Positions 46,262 to 57,063 are shown, numbered from the stretch's first letter. The stretch: DNA of 64,000 nt from Polynucleobacter meluiroseus (GCA_945879115.1 CAMDUR010000001.1:62001-126000), one strand, 5' to 3'. Numbers and translations are program-made. The notes: generated by a model from the sequence alone, not told the origin.

Positions 46262-47278
46262 ATGAAATTAGGTCCTCACACACTCCCAAATAATCTTTTT
46301 GTGGCCCCTATGGCGGGGGTAACTGATCGACCTTTTCGTCAATTATGTAAGCAGCTTGGGGCGGGTTATGCAGTATCAGAAATGATTGCATCAAATGCCA
46401 TGCTTTGGAATAGCCCAAAAACTCTAAGACGTGCCAATCATGATGGCGAAGTGGAACCCATCTCAGTTCAAATTGCAGGCGCAGATCCTTTTGTCATGGC
46501 TGAAGCAGCTGTACTCAATATTGATCGCGGCGCTCAAATCATTGACATCAATATGGGTTGCCCAGCCAAAAAAGTTTGTAACGTAGCATCTGGATCTGCG
46601 CTTCTAAAAGATGAAGTGCTGGTGGGTAGGATTTTGCAAACTATTGTGAGTCAAGTTAAAAAAGATCACCCTCATGTACCAGTGACTTTAAAAATAAGAA
46701 CTGGGTGGGATAGAAATAATAAGAATGCTATTAAGATTGCTCAAATTGCTGTAGACAGCGGTATTGAAATGCTAACGATACATGGGCGCACTAAAGCAGA
46801 TCTTTATCACGGTGAAGCCGAATACGAAACAATCGCTGCTGTAAAAAATGCGGTAGCCATACCTGTTGTTGCTAATGGTGACATCAACTCGCCTGAGAAA
46901 GCCAAAAGAGTTCTTGAATTAACTAGCGCTGATGCCTTGATGATTGGCCGTGCTGCACAAGGAAGACCTTGGATATTTAGAGAAATTAATCATTTCTTAA
47001 AAACAGGTGAATATCTCCCGGCGCCAATGATCAATGAGATTCAAGGCATCATGAATCATCATCTAATTGACCATTATGAGTTTTACGGTGATTACGCGGG
47101 CGTGCGCAGTGCTCGAAAACATATTGCTTGGTATTGCAAAGGCCTTAAAGGTTCCCATGCCTTCCGGCATCATATGAACACAATAGATGACTGCCAAAAA
47201 CAATTACAAGCTGTGAATCATTTTTTTGATTCACTAAAAAAAGATTCAGAACAATTAATTTACTTAGAGGCAGCGTAA
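46262..47278 (+). CDS. dusB: tRNA-dihydrouridine synthase B
   Basis: Flavoenzyme that reduces uridines in the tRNA D-loop. The N-terminus LFVAPMAGVTDRPFRQLC, the active-site Cys in INMGCPAKKVCN, and TIHGRTKADLYHGEA and IPVVANGDI are typical. Length is 338 residues. It lies directly upstream of fis (1 bp gap), the conserved dusB-fis pair in which dusB's transcript carries fis. Confidence 0.97.
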   Translation: MKLGPHTLPNNLFVAPMAGVTDRPFRQLCKQLGAGYAVSEMIASNAMLWNSPKTLRRANHDGEVEPISVQIAGADPFVMAEAAVLNIDRGAQIIDINMGCPAKKVCNVASGSALLKDEVLVGRILQTIVSQVKKDHPHVPVTLKIRTGWDRNNKNAIKIAQIAVDSGIEMLTIHGRTKADLYHGEAEYETIAAVKNAVAIPVVANGDINSPEKAKRVLELTSADALMIGRAAQGRPWIFREINHFLKTGEYLPAPMINEIQGIMNHHLIDHYEFYGDYAGVRSARKHIAWYCKGLKGSHAFRHHMNTIDDCQKQLQAVNHFFDSLKKDSEQLIYLEAA

Positions 47279-47279
47279 T

Positions 47280-47522
47280 ATGAACGCACCCCAACAACAT
47301 CCAGTTAGTCAAACAATCGAAAAGCACCTCAAACGTTATTTAGATGACTTAGGTGAAACCGCCCCTAGCAATGTTTACCAAATGGTTCTCACTGTGATGG
47401 AAAAACCAGTTCTAGAACTCATCATGAAACACGCTGATCAGAATCAGTCGCTTGCAGCAGCATATTTAGGCATTAATAGAAATACCCTTAGAAAAAAATT
47501 AGTCGAACATGGGCTCCTATAA
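47280..47522 (+). CDS. fis: DNA-binding protein Fis
   Basis: Nucleoid protein of 80 residues with the C-terminal Fis helix-turn-helix (HADQNQSLAAAYLGINRNTLRKKLVEHGLL). It is shorter than E. coli Fis (98) at the N-terminus, as in other betaproteobacteria. It is probably expressed from the dusB promoter, since its ATG is one base after the dusB stop. Confidence 0.95.
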   Translation: MNAPQQHPVSQTIEKHLKRYLDDLGETAPSNVYQMVLTVMEKPVLELIMKHADQNQSLAAAYLGINRNTLRKKLVEHGLL

Positions 47523-47588
47523 ATGCCAAACACTACTGTTTAATTTATTCATCTTTTTATTCATTCATCACCTAAATAGAGCACTAAT

Positions 47589-49172
47589 ATGATCCGTACA
47601 GCACTCCTCTCAGTATCAGATAAATCCGGCATCGTGCCATTTGCAAAAACACTTCATGATTGTGGTGTAAAGCTTATCTCCACGGGAGGTACTGCCAAAT
47701 TGCTTGCTGATAACGGTTTACCAGTCGTTGAGGTTGCGGAGTTAACAGGTTTCCCTGAAATGCTTGATGGTCGCGTTAAGACTTTGCATCCTATGGTGCA
47801 TGGTGGTTTATTGGCTCGTCGAGATTTTCCAGAACATATGTCAGCATTAAAAGAGCACGGTATTGGTGCTATTGATATGTTGGTGATTAACTTGTATCCA
47901 TTTCAAAAGACAGTTGCTCAAAAAGAGTGTTCTTTTGAAGATGCCATTGAGAATATTGATATTGGTGGCCCTGCCATGCTAAGGGCAGCAGCCAAGAATC
48001 ATAAAGATGTAACCGTTTTAATCTCGCCAACGGATTACGATCATGTTTTACAAGAAATGAAATCTAATAAAAATGAAGTTTCTTTCAAAACTAACTTCAT
48101 GTTAGCTAAAAAGGTTTATGCCCATACAGCACAATACGATGGCTCAATCGCCAACTACCTATCAAGTTTAGGTGAAGATCTTAATCACACAACACGTAGT
48201 GAATACCCACAAACACTTCACCTTGCTTTTAACAAAGTTCAAGACATGCGTTACGGTGAAAATCCGCATCAAGCAGCGGCTTTTTACAAAGATACGCAAG
48301 TTATTACAGGTGCTCTAGCCAACTATCGCCAACTCCAAGGCAAAGAGTTGTCTTATAACAATATTGCTGATGCTGATGCTGCATGGGAATGCGTCAAGAG
48401 TTTTGGTAATACAGTGACCAGCGGTCAGCCAGCCTGTGTGATTATTAAACATGCTAATCCATGTGGTGTTGCAATTGGAAGTTCGACACTAGAGGCTTAC
48501 CAGAAGGCTTTTAAAACAGACTCTACCTCAGCATTTGGTGGCATCATTGCATTCAACCGTCCTTGTGATGGTCCCACTGCTGAAGTTGTTTCAAAACAAT
48601 TTGTAGAGGTTTTGATTGCGCCAGCATTCACGCCTGAAGCTTTGGCAATATTTGCCGCTAAACAAAATGTGCGGGTACTTGAAATTGAATTGGCTGAAAC
48701 TATTAACCCCCAAGATATTAAACGTGTGGGAGGTGGTTTATTAGTTCAAACCCCTGATATCAAAAATGTTGGGGCAAATGAATTACGTGTAGTAACAAAG
48801 CGCCAACCCACTGCTAAAGAAATGGATGACCTCATGTTTGCATGGCGTGTTGCTAAATACGTCAAATCAAATGCGATCGTATTCTGTGGTGATGGCATGA
48901 CTCTCGGCGTTGGTGCGGGACAAATGAGTCGTATCGACTCAGCTAGGATTGCCAGCATCAAAGCACAAAATGCTGGCTTAACACTTCAAAACTCTGCTGT
49001 AGCAAGTGACGCCTTCTTCCCATTCCGTGATGGTCTTGATGTTGTAGTTGATGCAGGTGCAACATGTGTAATTCAACCAGGTGGCAGTATGCGTGATGAT
49101 GAAGTAGTCGCTGCAGCGGATGAGCGTGGAGTTGCCATGGTCTATACAGGCACACGTCATTTCCGTCATTAA
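47589..49172 (+). CDS. purH: Bifunctional AICAR formyltransferase / IMP cyclohydrolase
   Basis: Catalyses the last two steps of IMP synthesis. The N-terminal IMP cyclohydrolase domain (about 1-195; [32 protein letters not shown]) is followed by the formyltransferase domain with the catalytic Lys-His in [11 protein letters not shown] and [12 protein letters not shown]. Length is 527 residues. It lies downstream of fis and only 3 bp upstream of ruvC. Together with purC, purE and purK it makes purine synthesis well represented here. Confidence 0.98.
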   Translation: MIRTALLSVSDKSGIVPFAKTLHDCGVKLISTGGTAKLLADNGLPVVEVAELTGFPEMLDGRVKTLHPMVHGGLLARRDFPEHMSALKEHGIGAIDMLVINLYPFQKTVAQKECSFEDAIENIDIGGPAMLRAAAKNHKDVTVLISPTDYDHVLQEMKSNKNEVSFKTNFMLAKKVYAHTAQYDGSIANYLSSLGEDLNHTTRSEYPQTLHLAFNKVQDMRYGENPHQAAAFYKDTQVITGALANYRQLQGKELSYNNIADADAAWECVKSFGNTVTSGQPACVIIKHANPCGVAIGSSTLEAYQKAFKTDSTSAFGGIIAFNRPCDGPTAEVVSKQFVEVLIAPAFTPEALAIFAAKQNVRVLEIELAETINPQDIKRVGGGLLVQTPDIKNVGANELRVVTKRQPTAKEMDDLMFAWRVAKYVKSNAIVFCGDGMTLGVGAGQMSRIDSARIASIKAQNAGLTLQNSAVASDAFFPFRDGLDVVVDAGATCVIQPGGSMRDDEVVAAADERGVAMVYTGTRHFRH

Positions 49173-49175
49173 ATT

Positions 49176-49673
49176 ATGCGCATACTAGGAATTGATCCCG
49201 CCCTTCGAGTCACCGGTTTTGGTGTCATTGATATTAAAGGTCAACGCCTAGAGTATGTAGCGTCTGGCACGATTGAAACGGGCGGTACTGAAATACCAGT
49301 CCCGCAAAGACTAGCCATTCTTTATTCTGGCATCAGAGAAGTAGTTAATAAATATCAACCTACAGCATCGGCTATTGAACAAGTTTTTCTCAACGTTAAT
49401 CCAGGCTCTACTTTGTTATTAGGTCAGGCACGTGGCGCAGCGATTGCTTCTCTTGTTGCTGACCAACTCCCCATGGTGGAATTTAGTGCTCTAGAAGTTA
49501 AAAAAGCGATTGTTGGTACTGGTCGAGCTAGTAAAAGCCAAGTTCAAGAAATGGTAAAGCGCTTATTAAGGCTAAATAAAGTTGCTGGAACTGATGCCTC
49601 AGATGCTTTAGCAGTCGCTATTTGCGCAGCTCACCACCGCGAGCTTCAACAACGTTTACAACAATTGGGTTAA
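49176..49673 (+). CDS. ruvC: Holliday junction endonuclease RuvC
   Basis: Resolvase of 165 residues. The RNase H-like fold starts with [19 protein letters not shown], holding the first catalytic Asp (D7). [22 protein letters not shown] supplies the Glu, and the C-terminal [17 protein letters not shown] the last two Asp. It begins 3 bp after purH. The complete ruvC-ruvA-ruvB set follows in order. Confidence 0.97.
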   Translation: MRILGIDPALRVTGFGVIDIKGQRLEYVASGTIETGGTEIPVPQRLAILYSGIREVVNKYQPTASAIEQVFLNVNPGSTLLLGQARGAAIASLVADQLPMVEFSALEVKKAIVGTGRASKSQVQEMVKRLLRLNKVAGTDASDALAVAICAAHHRELQQRLQQLG

Positions 49674-49691
49674 TCAGCTTAAGATATCGAT

Positions 49692-50270
49692 ATGATCGGA
49701 AGAATACAAGGCACTTTGATTGCCAATAACCCACCTAGATTATTAGTTGATTGTCATGGCGTAGGCTATGAAATAGATGTGCCAATGAGCACACTTTATC
49801 AAATGCCAAGCATTGGTCAAACAGTGACACTTCTAACGCATTTTGTAGTGCGTGAAGATGCTCAACAATTGTTTGGCTTTGGCACCGAACAAGAGAGAGA
49901 GTCTTTTAAGGCCCTCATCAAGATCAGTGGTGTTGGTGCAAGAACAGCATTGTCCCTACTGTCAGGTATGAGTGTTCAAGAATTAGCTCAAGCAGTCACG
50001 CTTCAAGAATCTGCCCGCTTAACTAGAGTGCCGGGAATTGGTAAAAAGACAGCCGAACGTTTATTGCTTGAATTAAAAGGTAAGTTAGGTGCAGATATTG
50101 GGATAAGTAATCAGCTAACCGAGCCTGACAGTCAGGTTGAAATCATGCAAGCCCTAACAGCCCTTGGTTACTCGGATAAAGAAGCTCAAGTGGCTTTAAA
50201 ACATGTGATGGCAGGCTCTTCTGTTAGCGATGGAATCCGAATGGCTCTTAAGATACTCTCTAAAGCTTAA
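49692..50270 (+). CDS. ruvA: Holliday junction branch migration protein RuvA
   Basis: Tetrameric junction-binding subunit of RuvAB. It has the N-terminal OB-fold ([31 protein letters not shown]), the two helix-hairpin-helix motifs ([38 protein letters not shown]) and the C-terminal RuvB-contact domain ([19 protein letters not shown]). Length is 192 residues. It follows ruvC by 18 bp. Confidence 0.97.
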   Translation: MIGRIQGTLIANNPPRLLVDCHGVGYEIDVPMSTLYQMPSIGQTVTLLTHFVVREDAQQLFGFGTEQERESFKALIKISGVGARTALSLLSGMSVQELAQAVTLQESARLTRVPGIGKKTAERLLLELKGKLGADIGISNQLTEPDSQVEIMQALTALGYSDKEAQVALKHVMAGSSVSDGIRMALKILSKA

Positions 50271-50300
50271 ACAATTAGCCAATCGTTATAAACTGTAGTT

Positions 50301-51353
50301 ATGGCCATTAAAACAGACGATATTTCCCCGGACCCATCGAATTCTAGCGAAGAGCGCATAGTTGTCAGCACTGCGAGCAGTGATGACAATGTATTAGAGC
50401 GCGCGCTTCGCCCAAAACAATTAGATGAATATGTCGGGCAAAAGAAAGCTCGCGGACAATTGGAAATTTTTATTTCTGCTGCCAAACAACGCAAAGAAGC
50501 TTTGGACCATGTCTTGTTGTTTGGCCCTCCAGGTTTAGGTAAAACAACACTCGCGCATATCATTGCCAAAGAGATGGGGGTTAACTTGCGTCAAACCAGC
50601 GGCCCCGTGATTGATCGCCCTGGTGATTTGGCTGCCCTATTAACTAATTTAGAAACAAACGATGTTCTTTTTATTGATGAGATTCATCGACTATCTCCGA
50701 TTGTTGAAGAAATTCTTTATCCCGCTCTTGAGGACTATGCCATTGATATCATGATTGGTGATGGGCCAGCTGCTCGTAGCGTTAAATTGGATTTAAAGCC
50801 TTTTACGCTCATTGGTGCGACTACAAGAGCTGGTATGTTGACTAATCCCCTCAGAGATCGTTTTGGAATTGTTGCTAGATTAGAGTTTTATACAACTGAA
50901 GAGTTATCCTTGATTGTTAAGCGCTCAGCAAAGCTACTTAATGCAGCTTTAGATGATCGTGGCGCACATGAAATCGCAAAACGTTCACGTGGCACACCGC
51001 GTATCGCCAACCGCTTATTAAGGCGTGTTCGTGACTTTGCTGAAGTTAAAGGTAATGGTCAAATTACTCAAGATATCGCTGATGCTGCTTTATCGATGCT
51101 TGATGTGGATGGCGTTGGTTTTGATTTAATGGATAGAAAACTATTAGAAGCAATTATTCATAAATTTGATGGTGGTCCAGTAGGTATTGATAATCTTGCT
51201 TCAGCCATTAGCGAAGAACGAGAAACTATTGAGGATGTTATTGAGCCATATTTGATTCAGCAAGGCTTCCTTCAACGGACTCCAAGAGGTCGAATTGCGA
51301 CTGCTTTAGCCTATACCCACTTAGGGCTACCGTCGACCTCATCTAAAGAGTAA
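50301..51353 (+). CDS. ruvB: Holliday junction branch migration ATPase RuvB
   Basis: AAA+ helicase motor. Walker [13 protein letters not shown], Walker [14 protein letters not shown], sensor 1 [19 protein letters not shown] and the winged-helix C-terminus ([18 protein letters not shown]) are intact. Length is 350 residues, with an acidic Ser/Asp-rich N-terminal extension of about 25 residues. The last 43 bp overlap the 3' end of the phosphatase gene on the other strand. Confidence 0.97.
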   Translation: MAIKTDDISPDPSNSSEERIVVSTASSDDNVLERALRPKQLDEYVGQKKARGQLEIFISAAKQRKEALDHVLLFGPPGLGKTTLAHIIAKEMGVNLRQTSGPVIDRPGDLAALLTNLETNDVLFIDEIHRLSPIVEEILYPALEDYAIDIMIGDGPAARSVKLDLKPFTLIGATTRAGMLTNPLRDRFGIVARLEFYTTEELSLIVKRSAKLLNAALDDRGAHEIAKRSRGTPRIANRLLRRVRDFAEVKGNGQITQDIADAALSMLDVDGVGFDLMDRKLLEAIIHKFDGGPVGIDNLASAISEERETIEDVIEPYLIQQGFLQRTPRGRIATALAYTHLGLPSTSSKE

Positions 51354-51976
51354 TCGTTGCCTTCATCGGTAATCTGCAAGTGTGCAACATTGCCCCACTC
51401 AATTAATTCAAGTTCCCCCTCCTTATAAGAGAGGGTATTAAGGCTTGCATTGAGTATTTCAAAATCTCTAACTGCATCTAATGATCGTTTTGTTGCAGCT
51501 CTATTGAGGCAATCTAATACACCGCCGTGAGCAACAATAGCTATTGTTTGATTACGGTAGCGCTCCGCCCACGTAATAGTAGATTTTAAAACGCGATCAT
51601 AAAACTGCTGCAAGCTTTCCCCAGACTCAGGTACGAAATCAATTTCGCGATTTTTCCAAGCTGCGTGATGGCGGGGATGTTTTTCAATAATTTCATCATG
51701 ACTCAAGCCTTGCATGATGCCGTAATGACGCTCCCTCAAGCCCTCGTCTAGCAATAACTCTATTTGATGGTGAACAGCTACAGCTTGAGCTGTATCCATA
51801 GCGCGACTTAAATCGCTTGAAATAACAGCTGCAATTGATTGATCAGATAAGTGTTGGCCAATTTTCTTAGCTTGCCAATGCCCACGCTCATTTAAACCAA
51901 TATCAATATGACCCTGTAATCTTTTTTCTCGATTCCACATGGTTTCACCATGTCTGATCAGATAAATAATCGTCAT
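51311..51976 (-). CDS. Histidine phosphatase (phosphoglycerate mutase-like) family protein
   Basis: 221-residue branch-1 histidine phosphatase. The catalytic [25 protein letters not shown] at the N-terminus includes the phospho-His. [32 protein letters not shown] and the second His in [14 protein letters not shown] are present. Such proteins include cofactor-dependent mutases and various phosphatases, so the substrate is open. It shares its transcript direction with tyrS, 20 bp upstream, and overlaps ruvB at the 3' end. Confidence 0.9.
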   Translation of the reverse strand: MTIIYLIRHGETMWNREKRLQGHIDIGLNERGHWQAKKIGQHLSDQSIAAVISSDLSRAMDTAQAVAVHHQIELLLDEGLRERHYGIMQGLSHDEIIEKHPRHHAAWKNREIDFVPESGESLQQFYDRVLKSTITWAERYRNQTIAIVAHGGVLDCLNRAATKRSLDAVRDFEILNASLNTLSYKEGELELIEWGNVAHLQITDEGNDYSLDEVDGSPKWV

Positions 51977-51996
51977 GATGGTTGCTGTATATTTTT

Positions 51997-53244
51997 TTAA
52001 GTAAGGATTACTTTGGCAAACCGACGCTTACCTACTTGAATCACATAGGTCCCAGCATTAACTTTTAGCGATTTATCACTAACAGTCTCACCGTCGATCT
52101 TGACGCCATTTTGCTCTAGGTTGCGCATAGCTTCTGATGTAGTTGGCACTAAGTTAGCTTGCTTCAAAAGTTGACCTATACCTAGAGGCGCCCCCGTCAA
52201 AGAGACTTCAGGAATATCATCAGGAATACCACCTTTAGCTCGGTGATTAAAATCCTCTAGCGCTTTTTCCGCTGCTGACGCGCTATGGAATCGTTCAACG
52301 ATCTCCTGACCTAAAGCCACTTTAAAGTCACGAGGATTGCGCCCTAGCAAAACCTCATCTTTCATTTTGGCAATATCAGACAATGGCTTAAATGATAAAA
52401 GTGCAAAATAGCTCCACATCAAATCATCGGAGATGCTCATCAACTTACCAAACATCTCACCTGGCGCTTCACTGATGCCAATGAAGTTGTTCTTAGATTT
52501 ACTCATCTTGTCAACGCCATCAGTTCCAACCAATAACGGCATTGTCAAAATACATTGTGCTTCTTGACCGTACTCTTTTTGGAGCTCACGACCAACGAGT
52601 AAATTAAATTTCTGGTCCGTGCCACCTAGCTCTAAATCACTCTTTAAAGCCACCGAGTCATAACCTTGCATCAATGGGTATAAAAACTCATGAACTGAAA
52701 TCGGAATTCCGCTGCGGTAGCGCTTGGTAAAGTCATCTCTCTCTAACATGCGAGCCACCGTATATTTGGCAGCCAACTGAATCATGCCTCGAGCGCCTAA
52801 GGGATCACTCCACTCACTGTTGTAACGCACCTCTGTTTTACTTGGATCAAGAACTAAACTCGCCTGCTGATAATAAGTTTTTGCATTAACAGCAATTTCT
52901 TCTTTAGTAAGGGGTGGTCGCGTTGCGTTTCTGCCTGATGGATCACCAATCATGCTGGTGAAGTCGCCAATCAAGAAAATAACTGTGTGACCTAAATCCT
53001 GTAACTGACGCATCTTATTAAGTACTACGGTATGGCCCAAATGAATATCTGGCGCAGTTGGATCTAAGCCTAATTTGATCCGTAAAGGCGTTTTTGTTGC
53101 TTCACTACGGGCTAACTTAGTCAACCACTCAGACTCCACCAACAACTCCTCACAAGCTCTCTTGGTGACAGAGAGCGCCTCCAAAACTTGATCAGTTATT
53201 GGATATTTGGCTTGTTCTGTTTTATTCTCTTTATCTAAAGACAT
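51997..53244 (-). CDS. tyrS: Tyrosyl-tRNA synthetase
   Basis: Class I aminoacyl-tRNA synthetase. The HIGH-like signature is [17 protein letters not shown] is present exactly ([12 protein letters not shown]), and a C-terminal S4 RNA-binding domain ends the protein at residue 415. It is the long TyrRS form typical of betaproteobacteria (TyrZ-like HIGH-to-KMSKS spacing). It diverges from anmK across 61 bp, where both promoters must lie. Confidence 0.97.
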   Translation of the reverse strand: MSLDKENKTEQAKYPITDQVLEALSVTKRACEELLVESEWLTKLARSEATKTPLRIKLGLDPTAPDIHLGHTVVLNKMRQLQDLGHTVIFLIGDFTSMIGDPSGRNATRPPLTKEEIAVNAKTYYQQASLVLDPSKTEVRYNSEWSDPLGARGMIQLAAKYTVARMLERDDFTKRYRSGIPISVHEFLYPLMQGYDSVALKSDLELGGTDQKFNLLVGRELQKEYGQEAQCILTMPLLVGTDGVDKMSKSKNNFIGISEAPGEMFGKLMSISDDLMWSYFALLSFKPLSDIAKMKDEVLLGRNPRDFKVALGQEIVERFHSASAAEKALEDFNHRAKGGIPDDIPEVSLTGAPLGIGQLLKQANLVPTTSEAMRNLEQNGVKIDGETVSDKSLKVNAGTYVIQVGKRRFAKVILT

Positions 53245-53305
53245 AATCTATGGGTTACGTTAATTTTATATATTGTATTGTCGCATCACTTAAGAGATTA
53301 CCCCT

Positions 53306-54445
53306 ATGAAGAATTACTACATTGGAATTATGTCTGGAACCAGCCTTGACGGAATCGATGCTGTTTTGGCAGAGATTTCTGATGACGGAAAACTTAAAGT
53401 GCTAGCTCATGCCGATATCCCAATGGATGCCTCATTACGACAGACTTATTTCCAACTCCAAAAATCCTCTGAAAATGAGCTTCATCATGAAGCTTTAGCT
53501 GCTAATCAACTAGCGATTCATTATGGCCTGGTAGTTGAAAAAATATTAAAAATTGCCAATTTAAAAGCTTCGGATATTCAAGCCATTGGAGCACATGGCC
53601 AAACTATTCGACATCAGCCTGGTCTTCATGATGGTATTGGCTACACTTTGCAGTCTTTAAATCCAGCCTTGTTAGCTGAAAAAACCTCAATTAATGTGGT
53701 GGCCAACTTCAGAACTCGGGATATAGCAGCTGGCGGTCAAGGTGCCCCCCTAGTTCCAAGCTTTCATTGGTCTCAATTTGCACAGCCAGAGGCAACCGCT
53801 GTTCTTAACATCGGAGGTATTTCGAATTTAAGCCTTCTCCCAGGGCTTAAAAACGCTTCAGATCAAGAATTAGTATCAGGATTCGATTGCGGTCCCGGAA
53901 ATGCTTTGATGGACCAATGGGCACTTCAGTCCATTAATAAGCCGTTCGATAATGGTGGTGAATGGGCTGCCCAAGGACAAGTTATCGAAAAGCTACTTTT
54001 GAGTTTATTGAGTGATCCCTTTTTTAAGAAAGCACCTCCAAAAAGTACTGGTAGAGATTTATTCAATGCTGATTGGCTCAATCATCATTTGGCGGTCACT
54101 GAGAGCAAAACGAGATCCCCTGTAGATATCCAAGCAACTCTTCTGGCATTAACCGGACAAAGTATTGCCCAATCGCTCATTGAATATGCCCCACTAACTA
54201 AAAAACTAGTTATTTGTGGTGGTGGATCAAAAAATAAATATTTGATAAATACACTTCAGAGTCTCTGCCCGTTTTTAGTGAGTCCCATTGAAACAACAGA
54301 AAAATTTGGTATTGATCCACAAGCCGTTGAAGCTGCGGCGTTTGCTTGGTTGGCGTGGTCTCACCAAGTAAAACGGCCAGCAAATTTGCCGGCCGTCACT
54401 GGTGCTAGAGGTTTACGCGTTTTAGGCGCGCACTATCCCACTTAA
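53306..54445 (+). CDS. anmK: Anhydro-N-acetylmuramic acid kinase
   Basis: Opens and phosphorylates 1,6-anhydroMurNAc to MurNAc-6-phosphate in peptidoglycan recycling. The start YYIGIMSGTSLDGIDAVL, the GAHGQTIRHQP loop, INVVANFRTRDIAAGGQGAPLVP, and DCGPGNALMDQW are family signatures. Length is 379 residues. Its stop abuts the erpA stop (0 bp apart, opposite strands). Its product must be dephosphorylated before AmgK/MurU can use it; that phosphatase (MupP) is not in this window. Confidence 0.96.
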   Translation: MKNYYIGIMSGTSLDGIDAVLAEISDDGKLKVLAHADIPMDASLRQTYFQLQKSSENELHHEALAANQLAIHYGLVVEKILKIANLKASDIQAIGAHGQTIRHQPGLHDGIGYTLQSLNPALLAEKTSINVVANFRTRDIAAGGQGAPLVPSFHWSQFAQPEATAVLNIGGISNLSLLPGLKNASDQELVSGFDCGPGNALMDQWALQSINKPFDNGGEWAAQGQVIEKLLLSLLSDPFFKKAPPKSTGRDLFNADWLNHHLAVTESKTRSPVDIQATLLALTGQSIAQSLIEYAPLTKKLVICGGGSKNKYLINTLQSLCPFLVSPIETTEKFGIDPQAVEAAAFAWLAWSHQVKRPANLPAVTGARGLRVLGAHYPT

Positions 54446-54820
54446 TTAAGCAGAGAAAGAAGAACCACAGCCACAAGTTGTTGTTGCATTAGGGTTCTTG
54501 ATTACAAACTGAGAACCATTGATATCTTCTTTGTAATCAATCTCAGCACCAACTAAGTATTGAAAACTCATTGAGTCGATCAACAAAGTAACGTTATCTT
54601 TGGTAACCAAAGTGTCGTCCTCATTAACAGCCTCATCAAAAGTAAAGCCATATTGGAAACCTGAGCAACCACCACCTTGCACAAAAACGCGCAATTTCAA
54701 ATCTGGGTTACCTTCTTCTGCAATCAAATCGGCAACCTTTGCGACTGCGCTGTCTGTAAAAACAAGCGGCATTGGTGGCTCTAAATTTTCTATTGCTTGT
54801 ACTGTTTGTGTTGCTGTCAT
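54446..54820 (-). CDS. erpA: Iron-sulfur cluster insertion protein ErpA
   Basis: A-type carrier of 124 residues that passes Fe-S clusters to apo-enzymes. The three conserved Cys are present: [16 protein letters not shown] and the C-terminal TTCGCGSSF. The N-terminal acidic stretch ([19 protein letters not shown]) is normal for betaproteobacterial members. It lies downstream of argC, with 66 bp between. It meets anmK tail to tail without a gap. Confidence 0.95.
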   Translation of the reverse strand: MTATQTVQAIENLEPPMPLVFTDSAVAKVADLIAEEGNPDLKLRVFVQGGGCSGFQYGFTFDEAVNEDDTLVTKDNVTLLIDSMSFQYLVGAEIDYKEDINGSQFVIKNPNATTTCGCGSSFSA

Positions 54821-54886
54821 AACGAACTCCTTTTTGTTACATGTCCCATATTGTAGGCTTCAAAATCAATATTTGCTGTAGGGGCT

Positions 54887-55945
54887 TTATGGCATAAGCG
54901 CTATGTGCTTTAAACCCATATTTTCTGGTAAACCGAACATCAGGTTTAAGCACTGGACGCCCTGACCAGAAGCACCTTTTACCAAATTGTCTTCAACAAC
55001 CAATATCACCAATGTATCACCACTTTGGGGGCGATAAACCGCGATGCGCAAAACATTACTTCCTCTAACTGAACGAGTCTCAGGTGTGCTGCCAGCAGGC
55101 ATCACATCCACAAATAGCTCACCCTCATAAAACTTCTCAAAAAGCGCTTGGTAATCAACATCTTGTCCATCTGGAAGGATTCGAGCATAAAGCGTTGAAT
55201 GAATACCTCTGATCATCGGCGTTAAATGAGGCACAAAAGTTAAACCTATCTCTTGCCCCCCAGCAATAGCAGACAAGCCCTGAAGTATTTCTGGATGATG
55301 CCTGTGACCTTTGACGCCATATGCTTTGAAGTTATCGCTAGCTTCAGCCATCAAAGTACCTACCTCAGCTTTACGGCCAGCGCCAGACACACCAGACTTG
55401 GAGTCAGAAATAAGATGTTTTAAATCAATTAACTTCTTTCCACCTGTGGATTTTGGTGAAATTAAGGGTGCAAAACCCAATTGAACTGAAGTTGGGTAAC
55501 AGCCAGCCAAGCCAACAATCCTAGCCTTCTTAATAGCCTCACGATTAATTTCAGCCAATCCATAAACAGCCTCTGCTAGAACTTCAGGGCATGAATGAGG
55601 TAATCCGTACCACTTCTCAAATTCAACAGTATCTTTTAAACGGAAATCAGCCGCCAAATCTAGAATTTTGACTCCTGCTGCTAATAACTCTTTTGCTTGG
55701 GCCATTGCCACGCCATGTGGTGTAGCGAAGAACACAGCATCACATTCAGTTAACTTGGCGTCCTCGGGCGATGTAAAGCAAAGGTTTACTCTGCCACGCA
55801 AAGATGGGAACATCTCAGCAACAGGCAAACCTGCCTCCTTACGCGAGGTAATAGCAGTTAACTCTACCTCAGGGTGCTGAGCAAGCAAACGCAGTAATTC
55901 CACGCCCGTATAACCTGTTCCACCAACTATGCCGACTTTGATCAT
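54887..55945 (-). CDS. argC: N-acetyl-gamma-glutamyl-phosphate reductase
   Basis: NADPH-dependent third step of arginine synthesis. The dinucleotide fold begins [19 protein letters not shown]. The catalytic Cys lies in [13 protein letters not shown], and the substrate His region is KGHRHHPEI. Length is 352 residues. A GGAGG ribosome site precedes the ATG, and a TACAAT -10 lies between it and the rpsI terminator, so it probably has its own promoter despite following rplM-rpsI. Confidence 0.96.
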   Translation of the reverse strand: MIKVGIVGGTGYTGVELLRLLAQHPEVELTAITSRKEAGLPVAEMFPSLRGRVNLCFTSPEDAKLTECDAVFFATPHGVAMAQAKELLAAGVKILDLAADFRLKDTVEFEKWYGLPHSCPEVLAEAVYGLAEINREAIKKARIVGLAGCYPTSVQLGFAPLISPKSTGGKKLIDLKHLISDSKSGVSGAGRKAEVGTLMAEASDNFKAYGVKGHRHHPEILQGLSAIAGGQEIGLTFVPHLTPMIRGIHSTLYARILPDGQDVDYQALFEKFYEGELFVDVMPAGSTPETRSVRGSNVLRIAVYRPQSGDTLVILVVEDNLVKGASGQGVQCLNLMFGLPENMGLKHIALMP

Positions 55946-55978
55946 TTAATACCCTCCAATATCTCTATTGTAGAAAAG

Positions 55979-56005
55979 AAAAAGCCGCGCAGTGCGCGGC
56001 TTTTT
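55979..56005 (-). terminator. Intrinsic terminator of rplM-rpsI
   Basis: AAAAAGCCGCGC and its complement around an AGT loop: a GC-rich stem flanked by A and T runs on both sides, so it works in either direction. On the minus strand it comes 17 bases after the rpsI stop. Confidence 0.93.
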
Positions 56006-56022
56006 GTAGAACAGCAAAAAAA

Positions 56023-56415
56023 TTATCGCTTGCTGAACTGTTTGCGACGACGCGCGCCATGCAAACCAACTTTTTTACGCTCAACTTCACGAGCATCACG
56101 AGTCACGAAACCTGCTTTTGACAAAGCTGGCTTCAGTGCAGCGTCATAATCAATCAAAGCACGTGTCACACCGTGACGAACCGCTCCAGCTTGTCCTGTC
56201 TCACCACCGCCAGAAACGTTTACTTTAATGTCAAACGTAACAGCATGGTTAGTCAACTCTAAAGGCTGACGAACAATCATACGTGATGTTTCACGAGGAA
56301 AGTAGTCGGCAATAGGCTTACCGTTAACGACAATTTCACCTTTACCAGCCTTGATGAATACGCGGGCTACTGAGCTTTTACGACGGCCAGTACCATAGTT
56401 CCAGTTTCCAATCAT
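56023..56415 (-). CDS. rpsI: 30S ribosomal protein S9
   Basis: 130-residue ribosomal protein. The start [27 protein letters not shown] and the C-terminal tail [13 protein letters not shown], which reaches the P-site tRNA, are diagnostic. It follows rplM by 9 bp in the universal rplM-rpsI pair, and a strong terminator follows. Confidence 0.99.
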   Translation of the reverse strand: MIGNWNYGTGRRKSSVARVFIKAGKGEIVVNGKPIADYFPRETSRMIVRQPLELTNHAVTFDIKVNVSGGGETGQAGAVRHGVTRALIDYDAALKPALSKAGFVTRDAREVERKKVGLHGARRRKQFSKR

Positions 56416-56424
56416 ATCGGCTCC

Positions 56425-56853
56425 TTAGATCTCAAGAACACTTGGCTGTTGAGCCGAATGTGGGTGGTCAGCATCTGCATAAACTTTCAATTTCTTGATC
56501 ATTGCATAGCCAAGGGGGCCTTTAGGTAACATACCTTTAACAGCCTTCTCGAGAGCACGACCAGGGAAACGGGCTTGCATCTTATCGAAGTTAGTTTCGT
56601 AGATGCCGCCAGGATAACCACTGTGCGTGTAATAAATTTTGTTCAAGCCTTTTGTGCCTGTAACGCGTAATTTAGCTGCATTGATGATGACGATATAGTC
56701 ACCAGTATCAACGTGGGGGGTGAATTCTGGCTTGTGCTTGCCGCGTAGACGGTGTGCCACTTCACTGGCGACACGACCGAGGACTTTGTCCGTAGCGTCA
56801 ATCACGAACCACTCACGCTTCACCTCATGCGGTTTTGCTGAGAAAGTTTTCAT
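56425..56853 (-). CDS. rplM: 50S ribosomal protein L13
   Basis: 142-residue early-assembly protein of the large subunit. It shows [38 protein letters not shown] and the C-terminal [16 protein letters not shown]. It heads rplM-rpsI. About 135 bases of leader separate the ATG from a TGCTACAAT extended -10 that lies immediately after the terminator of the candidate small RNA. L13 is known to control its own operon in E. coli through the leader, so a structured leader is plausible here. Confidence 0.98.
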   Translation of the reverse strand: MKTFSAKPHEVKREWFVIDATDKVLGRVASEVAHRLRGKHKPEFTPHVDTGDYIVIINAAKLRVTGTKGLNKIYYTHSGYPGGIYETNFDKMQARFPGRALEKAVKGMLPKGPLGYAMIKKLKVYADADHPHSAQQPSVLEI

Positions 56854-56986
56854 GATTACCTTAAATTGTTAAGCCCTAAAACAGTTTTTAAACCCTTCCT
56901 TTGGCTCCGCTTATGGTTGCAGGCTCGCAGTGTAAATTTAAAGACTGGTACAACAATTTCCCCATGGGCAAACAGGGAAGCCTTAG

Positions 56987-56995
56987 ATTGTAGCA
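56987..56995 (-). promoter_or_regulatory. Candidate extended -10 promoter of rplM-rpsI
   Basis: TGCTACAAT on the minus strand: TG one base before a 5/6 -10 hexamer. No -35 is recognisable because that region is the terminator stem of the upstream RNA. It would allow rplM expression independent of the terminated upstream transcript. Confidence 0.5.
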
Positions 56996-57026
56996 AAAAA
57001 AAGCCCAGGAAAGTACTTCCTGGGCT
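56995..57026 (-). terminator. Intrinsic terminator of the candidate small RNA
   Basis: AGCCCAGGAA and its exact complement (57002-57011 with 57017-57026) around a 5-base loop, followed on the minus strand by eight T. On the plus strand there is no T-run after the stem, so it is directional. Confidence 0.92.
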
Positions 57027-57058
57027 GAAATCCACCTTTAAGGGGCGGAGGAGACAAG
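56995..57058 (-). ncRNA. Candidate small RNA with anti-Shine-Dalgarno stretch
   Basis: Minus-strand transcript of about 64 nt predicted from a near-consensus promoter (57092-57064) and a strong terminator (57026-56995). The 5' part reads TTGTCTCCTCCGCCCC, with CUCCUCC complementary to a ribosome-binding sequence. TCCGCC can pair with GGTGGA downstream (6 bp, one G-U, loop CCTTAAA), placing part of that stretch in a stem. A 10-bp terminator stem follows. No frame of useful length exists within it. I recall a reported family of toxic anti-SD small RNAs in Betaproteobacteria; membership here is not tested. It could also act as an attenuator leader for rplM. Confidence 0.72.
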
Positions 57059-57063
57059 ACTGT

